64,000 nucleotides of DNA from Ahaetulla prasina (taxonomy: Eukaryota > Chordata > Lepidosauria > Squamata > Colubridae). The stretch covers positions 19,803,321 through 19,867,320 of the forward strand of contig NC_080548.1 of NCBI RefSeq assembly GCF_028640845.1. Reading direction: 5' to 3'. Positions within the stretch are counted from its first letter, which is position 1. Every line of letters starts with the position of its first letter. The notes below the pieces were generated by a model. That model was not told the DNA's origin, made no database searches, and saw only the letters and a program-made list of their open reading frames with translations. The position numbers and the translations under genes are program-made. Of the stretch, positions 40,419 through 49,924 are shown one piece after another.

Positions 40419-41260
40419 CGGAATGCAACCTTCTTCCTGAGGAGCTGGGTAAGTGGAGCTGTCAGTGTGGCGAAGCCCGGGATGAAGGTCCGGTAGTAGT
40501 TGGCGAAGCCCAGTAGGCGCTGAACATCCTTCACCCGACGAGGGGCTTCCCAGCTACACAAAGCTTCTACTTTACATGGGTCCATGGCTATGCCCTCGGG
40601 CGAGATGATATGGCCGAGGAATTCTATGGAAGTCCGGAAGAAGACGATTTCTCCAGTTTCGCATTGAGTTGTTGCTCCATAGCGTTGCAGAACCAGACTG
40701 ACGTGTCGAAGGTGGCTTTCCCTGGACCGGGAGTAAATCAGGATGTCGTCGAGGTAGATAACCACGAACCGATCCAACATGTCTCGGAACACGTCGTTCA
40801 TGAAGTGCTGAAAAACGGCGGGAGCATTGGTCAACCCAAATGGCATGACAGTGTATTCGTAGTGTCCGTATCGGGTGCCAAATGCCGTCTTCCATTCGTC
40901 TCCTTCTCGTATCCGCACCAGGTTGTAGGCCCCCCGGAGATCGAGCTTGGTGAAGATCGTGGCCTCCCGCAACCTTTCCAGTAGCTCCGGGATGAGCGGC
41001 AGGGGGTAGCGATTCCGCACCGTAATGGCGTTTAGCCGCGGTAATCACAGCATAGGCGCAAGTCCCTGTCTTCTTCTTCACAAAGAGGACCGGGGCCGAG
41101 AGGGACTTTGAAGGCGGATGAACCCTCGGGCCAGGTTTTTGTCCAGGAAGTCCCTGAGGCGGCCAACTCGGGCTCCGACATGGAATACAGGCGTCCCACA
41201 GGCAGTGGTGCGTTGGGCAGAAGGTCCACGGGCAATCGAGGGGCCGATGCGGGTAGTCGG
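40300..41260 (-). pseudogene. pol: Reverse transcriptase
   Basis: The main open block (40,067-41,020) carries the RT motifs in order: [34 protein letters not shown] (first catalytic Asp), [20 protein letters not shown], and [12 protein letters not shown] with the YLDD box at 40,745-40,756. [15 protein letters not shown] and [15 protein letters not shown] follow. It copies the element RNA into DNA. The N-terminal portion (LTDFAGVFSEKEADRLP and the SAFKVPLGPG region) is in other frames, with shifts near 41.17 and 41.05 kb. Confidence 0.95.
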
Positions 41261-41302
41261 TCCGCCTCCTTCTCGCTGAACACGCCGGCGAAGTCCGTCA
41301 GC

Positions 41303-41790
41303 TCAGGAGGCAAGGTGATGGCAGCGGTGGGGACGTTCTGGCCGGCACAGGTGTGGCGGATGTGATCGACGCACTGCAGACTCGGGAAAGAGATGGCGTT
41401 CGCGACCAGGCCACCTGAGGATCGTGGGTCCGCCAGGCCAACCAAGGACCAAGGGAAAATGAAGGTCCGCCGTGACATAAAACTGGATCGCCTCCTCATG
41501 GTCCCCAATAGCCAGGCGCAAAGGCTGGGTGGCGAATTTAATGGGGCCGGACACCAGTTCTCGCCCATCAATTGTCTCTACCGCATCGGAGGGTCCACGG
41601 AACCACGGGACCGCAAACTGGGTCACAAAGGCCTGGTCCATAAAGTTTGTTGTGGCCCTGAGTCCACCAGCGCATGCGCCTGGAGCCCGTCCGACTGGTT
41701 CCCCAACCATATCCGTGTGTCCAGAATCAGATGCCGAGGGGCCCAGAGTCTACTTCCGCATAGCGTCAGTGGGGCTTAGTACGTGCCCGA
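41303..41790 (-). pseudogene. pol: Aspartic protease relic
   Basis: The active-site triplet DSG lies at 41,656-41,670 in the phrase LVDSG. The residues that normally follow (TTNFMDQAFV) are in another frame: a single-base change breaks the gene exactly at the catalytic site. Downstream ETIDGRELVSGPI, TQPLRLAIGDHEEAIQFYV and FPLVLGWPGG are readable. The enzyme would cleave the Gag-Pol polyprotein. Confidence 0.85.
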
Positions 41791-42723
41791 CCTAGGGTTT
41801 CCCAGGTCGGGCCTGCTCCGCTTCCGATTGGTCACGCTGTGATTCGGGACCGGCGTCGTGCCCCACTTCGCTTTCTGGGGCAAGAAGCGGCGTGGCGGGC
41901 TCCCACAGTACAGGCACAATCCCCTTGGCGCCTCGGTTCCGCTCCTGGGCTGTTAGGCGAGGTCTGGCCGCTCCCAACTCCATGGGCTCTTCCGCAGCGG
42001 TTACAAAACGTGGGGCGACCCTGGGTGCTGGTGGTGCAGGAAGTGGGGTGCAGATGTCGACGGAGGGTCCCGGGGTGCGACGGGACGGTCGCCGTTGCAG
42101 ACGGGCATCGAGGCGGAGACAAAGGGCACCAAGTTGTCGAGGGTCCGCGCGCCTCCACGGGCCAGCTCGTCTTGCAATTCCTCTGAGAGTCCCTCCTGAA
42201 CGCGCCCACCAGCGCTGCATCATTCCAGTCAGAGTCCTGGCACAAAAGACGAAATTCGGCGATGTACTCCTGCAGGGGCGTTTCCTTGACGGAGTTCCTT
42301 AAGGCGCCTGGTTGCCGTCAGCATTGACGGGTCCTCATACATGGTGCGAGGTGCTGCCAAAACGCTGTTGGTCCGCCAGCAGGGGCTGTCCTGGAGCAAG
42401 AGGCGTGGCCCATCGAGCAGCCGAGCCGGAAGAAGGTTAATCACGAAGGCCACCTTAGCCCGGTCGTCTGGGAAATCCTCTGGCCTCATAGCCATGTAGA
42501 GCTGGCACTGTCCCAAGAAGGTCGGGAACATCTCAGGCTGCCCAGAAAACTTATCCGGCACGGTTATCGGGCACTTGCGACGAGGAGGAGTGGGAGGATG
42601 GGGGGGGGCTGCAGGCACATTCCTGGCAGCAAGTTGGCCTGCCAAGTGAGCCACTTGCTGCTGGAGCTGTTGATTAGCCGCGTGTAGCTGCTCTAACTGC
42701 TGCTGTACCTGCTGCTGATCCAT
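41790..42723 (-). pseudogene. gag: Gag (capsid/nucleocapsid) relic
   Basis: Starts with ATG at 42,723: MDQQQVQQQLEQLHAANQQL, a Gln-rich coiled-coil-like N-terminus, then PDKFSGQPEMFPTFLGQCQL and AFVINLLPARLLDGP, typical of chromovirus capsids. The first frame is open for 164 codons. The protein then continues in two other frames (CQDSDWNDAALVGAFR, and AAEEPMELGAARPRLT). The zinc-knuckle region near 41.9 kb is recognisable only across frames (CLYCG). The start lies about 38 bases after the 5' LTR. Confidence 0.9.
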
Positions 42724-42748
42724 CTTTGGTGGAAGATGTTTTAGTCAG

Positions 42749-42760
42749 GTCTCGGACAAA
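42749..42760 (-). promoter_or_regulatory. Primer-binding site, self-priming type
   Basis: Minus strand TTTGTCCGAGAC, one base after the LTR. It lacks the TGG expected for pairing with a tRNA 3' CCA end. It is instead a perfect 12-nt complement of GTCTCGGACAAA at the predicted start of the element's own RNA (42,982 down to 42,971). Confidence 0.85.
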
Positions 42761-42970
42761 ATGTTCTGTTTCCCTTCCCCCAATACTCCCAGCAAAGAGT
42801 CCGTCAGAGGCCTTCCTTTTTTCCTTTTATTTACATAGATACATGTCCTGGCCACGTCTACCCACGGGCCTGCCAAGTTTCTGGAGATAACGAGGAAATT
42901 ATAGATAAGGCCAGAATTACTCACGAATATATTCTTCCCTCCATGAATTAGCTTGCGCCAAATTCATTGC

Positions 42971-43014
42971 TTTGTCCGAGACAAAAAACCAGGAAGTCCC
43001 GCCTCCTATTTATA
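42971..43014 (-). promoter_or_regulatory. LTR promoter: TATA box and predicted RNA start
   Basis: TATAAATA at 43,014-43,007 on the minus strand, and GTCTCGGACAAA beginning about 31 bases downstream. That distance is what pol II initiation requires, and this 12-mer is the one complementary to the primer-binding site. Confidence 0.8.
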
Positions 43015-43041
43015 GTCTCTGCAGATGTCACTGCATGACAA

Positions 43042-43299
43042 TTATGACTTGGCTTTGTCCCAACTCTTCCGCTGCTGCGCACGCCGATCAAGCCTTCGTA
43101 ACCTTGCGTCCCTCCAAAACTGTTCTTGGGGCGTTGCCAAATCAGAAGAAGGCCCGGGAGAATCAGGCCTTGCCGACCCCTCCCTTTGAGTGGGTGCCAG
43201 GGAGGGAGAGGGCTCAAGAGAAGCAGGGCTTGCCAGGTCTTCTCCCTCATTTTCTGAATCATCCGAGTCCAGGAGTCTGGGTCCAGGAACCTGGGTCAC
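43042..43299 (-). pseudogene. Intact U3 copy of the Pol C-terminal tail
   Basis: Eighty-five codons open from the GTG at LTR base 5: VPGPRLLDSDDSENEGED (acidic), a Ser/Pro-rich middle (SLEPSPSLAPTQREGSARPD), and a basic end RDARLRRLDRRAQQRKSW followed by DKAKS and a stop. In the 3' LTR the same frame is the direct continuation of pol, but two single-base losses shift it. The 5' LTR copy shows the probable ancestral ending. It is not expected to be translated from this LTR by itself. Confidence 0.6.
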
Positions 43300-43308
43300 A
43301 ACACATAT

Positions 43309-43650
43309 ATTGCGTAAATTGCAAATTAGGAGGATTTGAAATGCATCCTAGTTAAGAGTTCCTTAAATATTGGTGGGTTGTTTGTTTGTTTGGGGGTGTT
43401 TTTACCTCAGTATATCAATGATACATTTGAATCTCCTTGTCACAGACGTGATCATTTTTATCCTTAAACAGCTTCATACGCCTACATATTCCATGGCTGT
43501 ACTAGAATAAGTGCCTTAAATCCCTCTAGTAAATGTCATTACATGCCAGTTCCTGCTATTTGATCTCAGAATATTTCTTTTTCTTTTCTTTTTTTTTTCC
43601 AAAAGGGAGACATTTTATATACAATACATTTTGCTAATCTATTTCAAAGA
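43309..43650. other. No gene recognised (right flank of the Gypsy element)
   Basis: AT-rich, no supported feature. Confidence 0.5.
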
Positions 43651-43723
43651 GCAAAACCGCCCTGAGTCCCTTGGGAGATAGGGCGGTATATAAATACGAT
43701 TAAATAAATAAATAAATAAATAA
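43651..43723 (+). mobile_element. L2/CR1-type LINE or SINE 3' end
   Basis: ACCGCCCTGAGTCCCTTGGG, GATAGGGCGGTATATAAATA, then an AAAT-repeat tail. Compare the inverted L2-like 3' ends at 59.9 and 62.4 kb (TATACCGCCCTTCTCCCGAA). Confidence 0.7.
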
Positions 43724-44088
43724 AATTCACTGAGAGTTATTTCCAGTCATGAAGGTTTCCAGGTCTAGCAAGGGGGAGGAGGAGGAAGGAGGGGGCTTCC
43801 TTATTACCTGTTGTTGTTTTTGTTATTGTTGTTGTCATTGTTATTGCTTTACAACAAAGTACAGGAGAAAAGTAGAAACATGAAGAAGGGGGAGGTCTCG
43901 TTTTGTAAACCTATACAGGAATTAAAACTGCCATGTGTTGTGTTTGTCTATTTGACAAGTGATAATTAATTAGCGACAGATTAATTCCGGTTGTGACGCA
44001 AACTTGTTTCTCATTAAAATGAATCGTGGAACATTTGTGTTAGATGTTACAGCTGTTCAAATCCCTAAGGCTATGTAGAAATACATAT
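43724..44088. other. No gene recognised
   Basis: Contains a GTT-rich stretch near 43.81 kb. Nothing else. Confidence 0.5.
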
Positions 44089-44096
44089 ATATGTCT

Positions 44097-44397
44097 CAGG
44101 GTTGAAATCTACTTACCTTCCTTACTGGTTTGGAAGTGCACATGCTGCGCTTGCACGCATGCTTTGCTTGCATTCACACATCACATACACACGCAGACCT
44201 TCTGCACTTGCGCAAAATCTTCTGCTCATTCGCAAAAGGTAAAAAACACATTACTTCCTGGTTAAAACCAGGAAGTAATGACACCCAGGCAGGTGGGCGG
44301 AGCTTTGCTCTGCCGTCGCTACCGGATCACCAAACCACCGGACCTGATCACTACCGAATCACGCAATCCGGTCTGATCCGGGAGCATTTCACCCCTG
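44097..44397 (+). mobile_element. hAT-like MITE, family C, 301 bp
   Basis: CAGGGTTGAAATCTACTTAC to GAGCATTTCACCCCTG, perfect duplication ATATGTCT. It contains the inverted block ACTTCCTGGTTAAAACCAGGAAGT, quoted here only by its halves ACTTCCTGGTT / AACCAGGAAGT, and GGCAGGTGGGCGGAGC. Confidence 0.92.
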
Positions 44398-44446
44398 ATA
44401 TGTCTCTTTGTGTGTGTAGATATAGCAATATATATAGCAATATATA

Positions 44447-44512
44447 CAGGAGAGAGAGAGAGAGAGAGGGAGGGAGGGAGGGGGGGAGAGAGGGAGAGGG
44501 AGAGAGCGAGCT
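44447..44512. repeat. (GA)n / (GGGA)n purine run
   Basis: All-purine low-complexity stretch. Confidence 0.9.
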
Positions 44513-45243
44513 GTTTTGTTGATAAATTGATTAGATGCCATTTCTAAATCAATACCAGTAGTAGGCAGAGGAGTTTAAATTCTATGGGTATGACTGGTTT
44601 GGCTCAAGGACCACTTTATAGAGTGTGTATTAGGTATAGATGTATACGTTGTATCTATCCATTATTACTTCTGTTCTTTTCCCATTTTTTAAAACTTGAC
44701 ATGGTGTTCATCTCATGTCTGCCTCACTTTGGAGGTCAAGCTAACTACTTAGACAACCATCATGCTAGTATCAGCAAACTGGAAGACGTAGGTTGGAGCG
44801 TATTGGTGTGGATAACACATGAATGAAACATATCCAGTGTCAACTCTTTATATGCCAGCTTTTTAGAACTCTAAGTCTTCCCACTAAATCATACTGGAGA
44901 GAAAGGGAAAAGGAGATGGGGGAAGGGGGAAGGGGAGGGGAGGGATTTGGAAGAAAGGACATATTGTAGATCCCATCTGTAAAGGGATGTCATCTGGTGG
45001 GACCCAGGAACTGTATCTTTTTCTACTGCAGAAAAACTGCAGTGACTTTTGGAACATCATTCCTTCTGAGGTTAGTTTGGCCCTGATCATATTGGCCATG
45101 GTCATCTGTGTTGGAGTTTGAAGAGATGACTTGGTCATCTAGCTTGGAAATCGAGTCACGTAGGTGGAAAGCTTGTTAAATGGTTAGGTTCTAGAAAATG
45201 AATGGTACTCTTCTAGAATGCTTTTTATGCTGTTATTGTTTTG
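44513..45243. other. No gene recognised
   Basis: No supported feature. G-rich purine run near 44.90 kb. Confidence 0.5.
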
Positions 45244-45272
45244 AGTGTGTGTGTGTATGTGTGTGTTTGTAA
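45244..45272. repeat. (GT)n microsatellite
   Basis: Short GT dinucleotide run with TA and TT interruptions. Confidence 0.85.
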
Positions 45273-45816
45273 TTTTTTTGTTTTGTTTTTGGTGTTTAAG
45301 GCACCCAGAGTCACAGCAGCAAGATGGATTGCTACATAAATTCAATTAATAAATGAATAAATAAGTTTTAAAAACTTTAGATTTACAGGTCTTTCTCTCT
45401 GCTATACTGCAAAAGAAGTTCATTTTTTCCAGCCACTGCTATAAATTGTGGGTCACAAATGGTGTTAATACAATAAAGGAATTACAGTTCAACCAGAGAA
45501 ATAAAACTGCCAGGTGGATATGGATTTAGCAGTGTTGTGAGCCATCCTTGCATTTCAAAAACATTACTAAGTTAGAAGAGGTATCAATAACCAGAAAAGT
45601 ACAAACAGAAGTGAAAGAGAGGGGGAAAGATGGACAGACAGATGTACAGACACTGTTACAAAGGGGTTGCCTTCATTTACACATTTGGGAAAAGCAAGAT
45701 GGCCAAACCAAAACATATCCTCTTTATTTGGGCTATGATAAAAGTGCACTGTAATTGCATGTAAAATCTTGAGGGACAGGAAGAGATGCTGTCTAGGGAA
45801 TAATCAGATAAGAGAG
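45273..45816. other. No gene recognised
   Basis: GCACCCAGAGTCACAGCAGC then CATAAATTCAATTAATAAATG near 45.30-45.36 kb may be an old LINE 3' end. The rest is unassigned. Confidence 0.4.
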
Positions 45817-45824
45817 GATACAGC

Positions 45825-46260
45825 CAGGGGTGGGCTTCAGCCGGTTCGGATCAGTTCAGGCAAACCGGATGCTAATTTTATATCTGGTTCGCCAAAAACC
45901 AGTAGTTGCAAGTACTGGCTGGCCCCGGCCACTCTGCCCCACCTCTCCCAGGAGTCCTCAAGCAGCCAGTTTTGGATGCCAGGTAAGTGCAGCGCCCACA
46001 CAGAGGCTCTGGGAGGGCAAAAAATGGGCCTCCTGGAAGTTCCGGAAGTCCAGAAATGGGCCCATTTCTGGCCTCTGAAAGGCCTCTGGAGCCCGGCCTC
46101 TGAAGGGCCTCTGGAGGAAAGCTTCCAGAGCTTGGGGAGGGTGAAAACACCCCTCACACTGCCATGGTGCAGGAGGCTAAATAGGCCACACCACCATGGC
46201 CATGCCCACCCAGCAACCGAGCAGAGAACCGGTTGCTAAAATTTTTGAATCCCACCCCTA
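45825..46260 (+). mobile_element. hAT-like MITE, family D, 436 bp
   Basis: CAGGGGTGGGCTTCAGCCGG to GAATCCCACCCCTA, perfect duplication GATACAGC. The last base is A instead of G. Contains a short internal duplication of GGCCTCTGAA...GGCCTCTGGAG. Confidence 0.93.
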
Positions 46261-46268
46261 GATACAGC

Positions 46269-46584
46269 CCTGCAGCTGCATAAAGGGAGGAGAAAGAAAT
46301 TTAGAAAGCACCTCCTTAACATATCAGATTGTAAAGGAAATGGTGGGAGATTTATATTTTCAGACTTGCAAGATTCTGTTCATGTAGCTTTATAATAAAA
46401 TAGAAATATAGCTAATTTGGTCTGTTTCCTCTTTGTAGCTGGAAGAGACTTATAGTTCTGAGCATCATGCTCTGATAATGCTGCCCTAACTTATCTAATA
46501 GTATCTGCTTCCAACTACTGGAGCCACTTCAGGCTACTGGTTCTATCCTAAAGGAAGACTAGAGTGATGTAAAATACCACAATA
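46269..46584. other. No gene recognised
   Basis: No supported feature. Confidence 0.5.
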
Positions 46585-46815
46585 ATATCATAGCAATAAC
46601 ATTTAGATTTATATACCACTGCATAAGTGCTGTACAACCCACTCTGGGTGGCTTACAATGTCAGTATGTTACACCCAACAATCTGAGTCCTCATTTTATC
46701 GACCTTGGAAGGATGGAAGACTGAGTCAACCTTGATCCCATCGGTATCAAACACCAGACTGTGGGCAGAGTTAGCCTGAAATATTGTATTCAAACCACTA
46801 CACTACACATCATGC
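46585..46815 (-). mobile_element. tRNA-derived SINE (GCTATT type), inverted
   Basis: ATAGCAATAACATTTAGATT, CCAACAATCTGAGTCCTCAT, GAGTCAACCTTGATCCCATC, and a degenerate head ending CCACTACACTACAC. Confidence 0.85.
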
Positions 46816-47216
46816 CTTGTCAAAGATGACCGTGTCACTGCCAAAACACAAATCACCTTGTTGAAACAAAGATAACCACCATTACTAAACTTGCATCCTA
46901 CCATCCTTATTTCCAGTCTGTATACTTTCTGTTTTCTTACTTTTTAAAGAAGTTGTACCAAAAGAACTTGATTGCCCAATTTTTCCCCACCAAACTGCAC
47001 TGTTGGCCTCAATTCAGTTGCATCCCCATCAAGTCCTCTGCCTACATTTTTGAGCTGGCAAAAGCCTTCCCACCATGAGAAAGACCACTCTCCAAAAGAG
47101 AATGTTGCCAGTTCTGAAATCAGGCAAAATCACTTGAGATTCCCAAACCCGAAAGAAAAATTCAGATATGGAGAGTCTTGGCTACATTTCTACTTCCACA
47201 GGGAGCACAATGAATC
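46816..47216. other. No gene recognised
   Basis: No supported feature. A 92-codon open frame at 46,972 shows no family motif. Confidence 0.45.
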
Positions 47217-47224
47217 CTATGAAT

Positions 47225-47520
47225 CAGGGGTGAAATCCAGCAGGTTCTGACAGGTTCTTGAGAACCGTTAGCAGAAATTTTGAGCAGTTTGGAGAACCGG
47301 TAGTGGAAATTTTGAGTAGTTCGGAGAACCGGCAAATACCACCTCTGGCTGGTCGCAGAGTGGGGTGGGAATGGAGATTTTGCAATATCCTTTCACCAGG
47401 AGTGGGGAGGAATGGGGATTTTGCAGTATCCTTCCCCTGCCATGCCCACCAAGCCACACCCACCAAGCCGCACCACACACCACAGAACCGGTAGTAAAAA
47501 CAATTTGGATTTCATCATTG
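47225..47520 (+). mobile_element. hAT-like MITE, family A, 296 bp
   Basis: CAGGGGTGAAATCCAGCAGG to TTTGGATTTCATCATTG, perfect duplication CTATGAAT. GAAATTTTGAG occurs twice through a local duplication of the left segment. Confidence 0.92.
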
Positions 47521-47528
47521 CTATGAAT

Positions 47529-48167
47529 GCTCTACGAAATGGACCACAAAGGGCCCTCCAGCATCTTAAAAGACCAAATACATTCATCCTGGCATCAGCT
47601 ATTATGACCACTCTGTTTATCTGTTAAATCGGTTAAACTCATTTTTGCTGTGTGACGCTAGCATAGCTCCCTTTTCGGAACTGCATTATGTATTTTTTGC
47701 TGTTGTTGCTGTTCTACCTGAAGGGATTGTACTATGCATTCAGTGTTACTCTGGACTCTAATTTTCTCTGATTTGCCAGGTGTGATTTTTGTGGGTCTTT
47801 GGAGAAGGTGCTGCATTAGCAAATCCGGAAATTTCTAACCATCACTATCCTTTTTCATTCCCCAAACTCATTGCTGGAAATGATCTCCCTGCCTCATTCT
47901 TTTTTTTTTTTTTCATCAAGGGAGAAAATAAGGAAGGAAGGAGGCATCGTAAGATGAGCTGGAGTACTTATTACGAGAAGATAATGCAATACGTGCCAGT
48001 TAGCCAATTTGCCTTTTCAATGAAGCAACTATCTGAATAGGCTGAGCTTAGCGTAAAGGGAGCTGATTACTGCAGCATGATATACTTTCCATCTGTAACT
48101 GGCACAGTTTTGCAAAATCTCCGCCCTTCCTCCTGCCAGTCAGCAATGTTTTAAAAAGTCTTCCAAG
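47529..48167. other. No gene recognised
   Basis: No supported feature. Poly-T at 47.90 kb. Confidence 0.5.
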
Positions 48168-48947
48168 TGTTGGAAGAAATGTCCATCTGGGTTCAGTTCC
48201 AAGTGGGGAGAAAGACACTGGAAACACGGAGACTGCATGGAAGGATGGTTTAATGGTGAAGCAGAACCACCAAGCATGTGTGATTTTGGGTATCTGACAA
48301 CATGGAGTAGAGAGCGAGAGTAATTTATACCTTCTCTTGGACCCTGCCCTTGAGCTTTCTGTTCCTGTGCAAGAAATGTCCGAGGGGGCTATGCAGGGGT
48401 AACTTTGTAGGATGTCTGAATCAAGTTTTGATTGAACCTTGGGCTGATGTAATATCCCCAGGTGCCATATGGTGATTTCTGTTGCTAGATGGTTAGAGGC
48501 AGAGGTGGGTTTCAGCAGGTTCTGACTAGTTCTGGAGAACCAATAGTGGAAATTTTGAGTAGTTCAGAGAACTGGTAGTAAAAATTCTGACTGGCCCCAC
48601 CCCATCTATTCTCTTCCTCCTGAGTCCCAGCTGATCGGGAGGAAATGGGGATTTTGCAGTAACCTTCCCCTGGAGTGGAGTGGGAATGGAGATTTTACAG
48701 TATCCTTCCCCTGCCATGCACACCAAGCCACACCCACTACCCAAACCGGTAGTAAAAAAATTTGAGACCCACCACTGGTTAGAGGGCTAATCCTATTATG
48801 TCCTGAGGGTCATGTCTTAATCCCATCAGGCTGGAGCTGAAGGTCTAATTGTCTTGTAGATAGGCTGGCCCATTCTTTTGTCTTGTAGATAAGCTGGCAA
48901 AACATCTGCTGGGGGCAGGGAGCTGGGGCTGAGTTTATAACCACAGA
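48168..48947 (-). mobile_element. LTR-like block, second LTR family, split by a MITE
   Basis: The plus strand starts TGTTGGAAGAAATGTCC, the inverted form of the LTR end at 27.5 kb. TTTAATGGTGAAGCAGAACC and CACCAAGCATGTGTGATTTT are shared. The right limit near TTATAACCACA (minus TGTGGTTATAA) is a guess from TG...CA ends. No target duplication confirmed. Confidence 0.5.
48500..48777 (+). mobile_element. hAT-like MITE, family A, nested in an LTR
   Basis: CAGAGGTGGGTTTCAGCAGG to TTTGAGACCCACCACTG, perfect duplication GTTAGAGG. Confidence 0.93.
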
Positions 48948-49545
48948 ATCAGGTAGTGCATTCCAGGCATTTACTACTTTGTTGCTGAAGTTGTATTTTC
49001 TGCAATCGAGTTTGGAATGGTTTACCTTAAGTTTGTATCTATTGTGTGATCATGTTTTTATTGAGGTTGAAGCTGAAGTAGTCATTGACAGGTAGGACAT
49101 TGTAGCAGACAATTTTGTGTACTACGCTTAGGTCAGACCGAAGGCTGCTTAGTTCTAAGCTGTCTAAGCCCAAAATTTCAAGTCTGGTGGCATGAGGTAT
49201 TCTATTGTGGGTAGAGGAATGGAGGACTCTTCTCATGAAATACTTCTGGACTTGCTCAATTGTATTAATGTTCGATATACAATGCGGGTTCCAGGCAAAT
49301 GAGCTGTATTCAGGAATTGGTCTAGCAAAGGTTTTGTATGCCCTAGTTTGCAGTACAATATTAACAGAGAAGAAGCTTTGCCAGATTAGGTTAACAACTT
49401 TTAATGCCTTTTTGGCAATGTTGTTGCAGTGAGCTCTGGCTCTTTGATCATTTTAGATGAGTACTCCAAGGTCCTTGACAGAATGAGGGTCATCTATGAG
49501 GTTGTATCTGCCCAGCTTTTATTTGATGCTCTGATTTTTTTGCTA
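48948..49545 (-). pseudogene. Rex1-like LINE ORF2 C-terminal relic
   Basis: Antisense translation includes RRVLHSSTHNRIPHATRLEI, LGLDSLELSSLRSDLSVVHK and IVCYNVLPVNDYFSF, the post-RT segment shared with the two copies at 56.2-58.7 kb. Interrupted by stops. The 3' UTR side at 48.95 kb has AATCAGGTAGTGCATTCCAG. Clade assignment (Rex1 or related CR1-group) is by motif resemblance. Confidence 0.75.
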
Positions 49546-49784
49546 AGTAGGTAAGTAGATTTCACCCCTGCCTAAACAGGTAAATAGATTTCACCCCTGC
49601 CTTGGTTCAACTAGACCTCTTTTCTAAGTGTCTGTCCAATGAGGCAATAGTAGTTAACTGCCAGAAATGGTGATTTTAAGGTGATGTACCTGATGCTTTC
49701 GGCCTCTATTTTCCCCCATAATGAAAATGTTGATTGGCATCTACTTTGTGGTGGTTTGGTGATAGATGGAGAAATGGAGTTAGA
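49546..49784. other. MITE-end duplication, otherwise unassigned
   Basis: AGATTTCACCCCTGCC appears twice about 29 bases apart (49.56-49.61 kb), resembling the right terminus of family A/C MITEs without the bodies. Confidence 0.5.
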
Positions 49785-49920
49785 GAGGAGGAGGAGGAAG
49801 AAGGAGGAGGAGAGGCGGAGGAGGAGGAGGAGAAAAAGAGGAGGAGGAGGAAGGAGAAGAAAGAGAGGAGGAGAAGGAGAAAGAAGAGGAGAAGGAGAAG
49901 GAGAAGGAGAAAGAGACGAC
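49785..49920. repeat. (GGA)n-rich purine array
   Basis: Irregular GAG/GGA/GAA triplets, almost pure purine for about 130 bases. Frames over it are low-complexity. Confidence 0.92.
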
Positions 49921-49924
49921 TGTT

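Larger units (their letters stand above)
37896..43303 (-). mobile_element. Gypsy/chromovirus LTR retrotransposon, 5,408 bp
   Basis: A nearly complete Ty3/Gypsy element on the minus strand. It has two 542-bp LTRs, a perfect CATAT duplication, gag, then protease, reverse transcriptase, RNase H, integrase and a chromodomain in that order. No envelope-like frame. GC content is much higher than the surroundings. The chromodomain and the self-priming signature place it in the Tf1/sushi-like vertebrate chromoviruses. The coding region needs roughly eight frame changes, so this copy cannot make its proteins as written, although its LTRs differ by only one substitution and a few indels. Confidence 0.97.
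42762..43303 (-). repeat. 5' LTR of the chromovirus
   Basis: On the minus strand TGTTGTGACCCAGG to GGGAAACAGAACA. Contains TATAAATA, the predicted RNA start and an AATAAA signal (42,826-42,831), so U3, R and U5 can all be placed. Confidence 0.97.

Noticed and set aside
38635..42302. Plus-strand open frames of 80-156 codons across the Gypsy element
   Set aside because: Antisense shadows of GC-rich gag-pol; the minus strand carries all recognisable domains.
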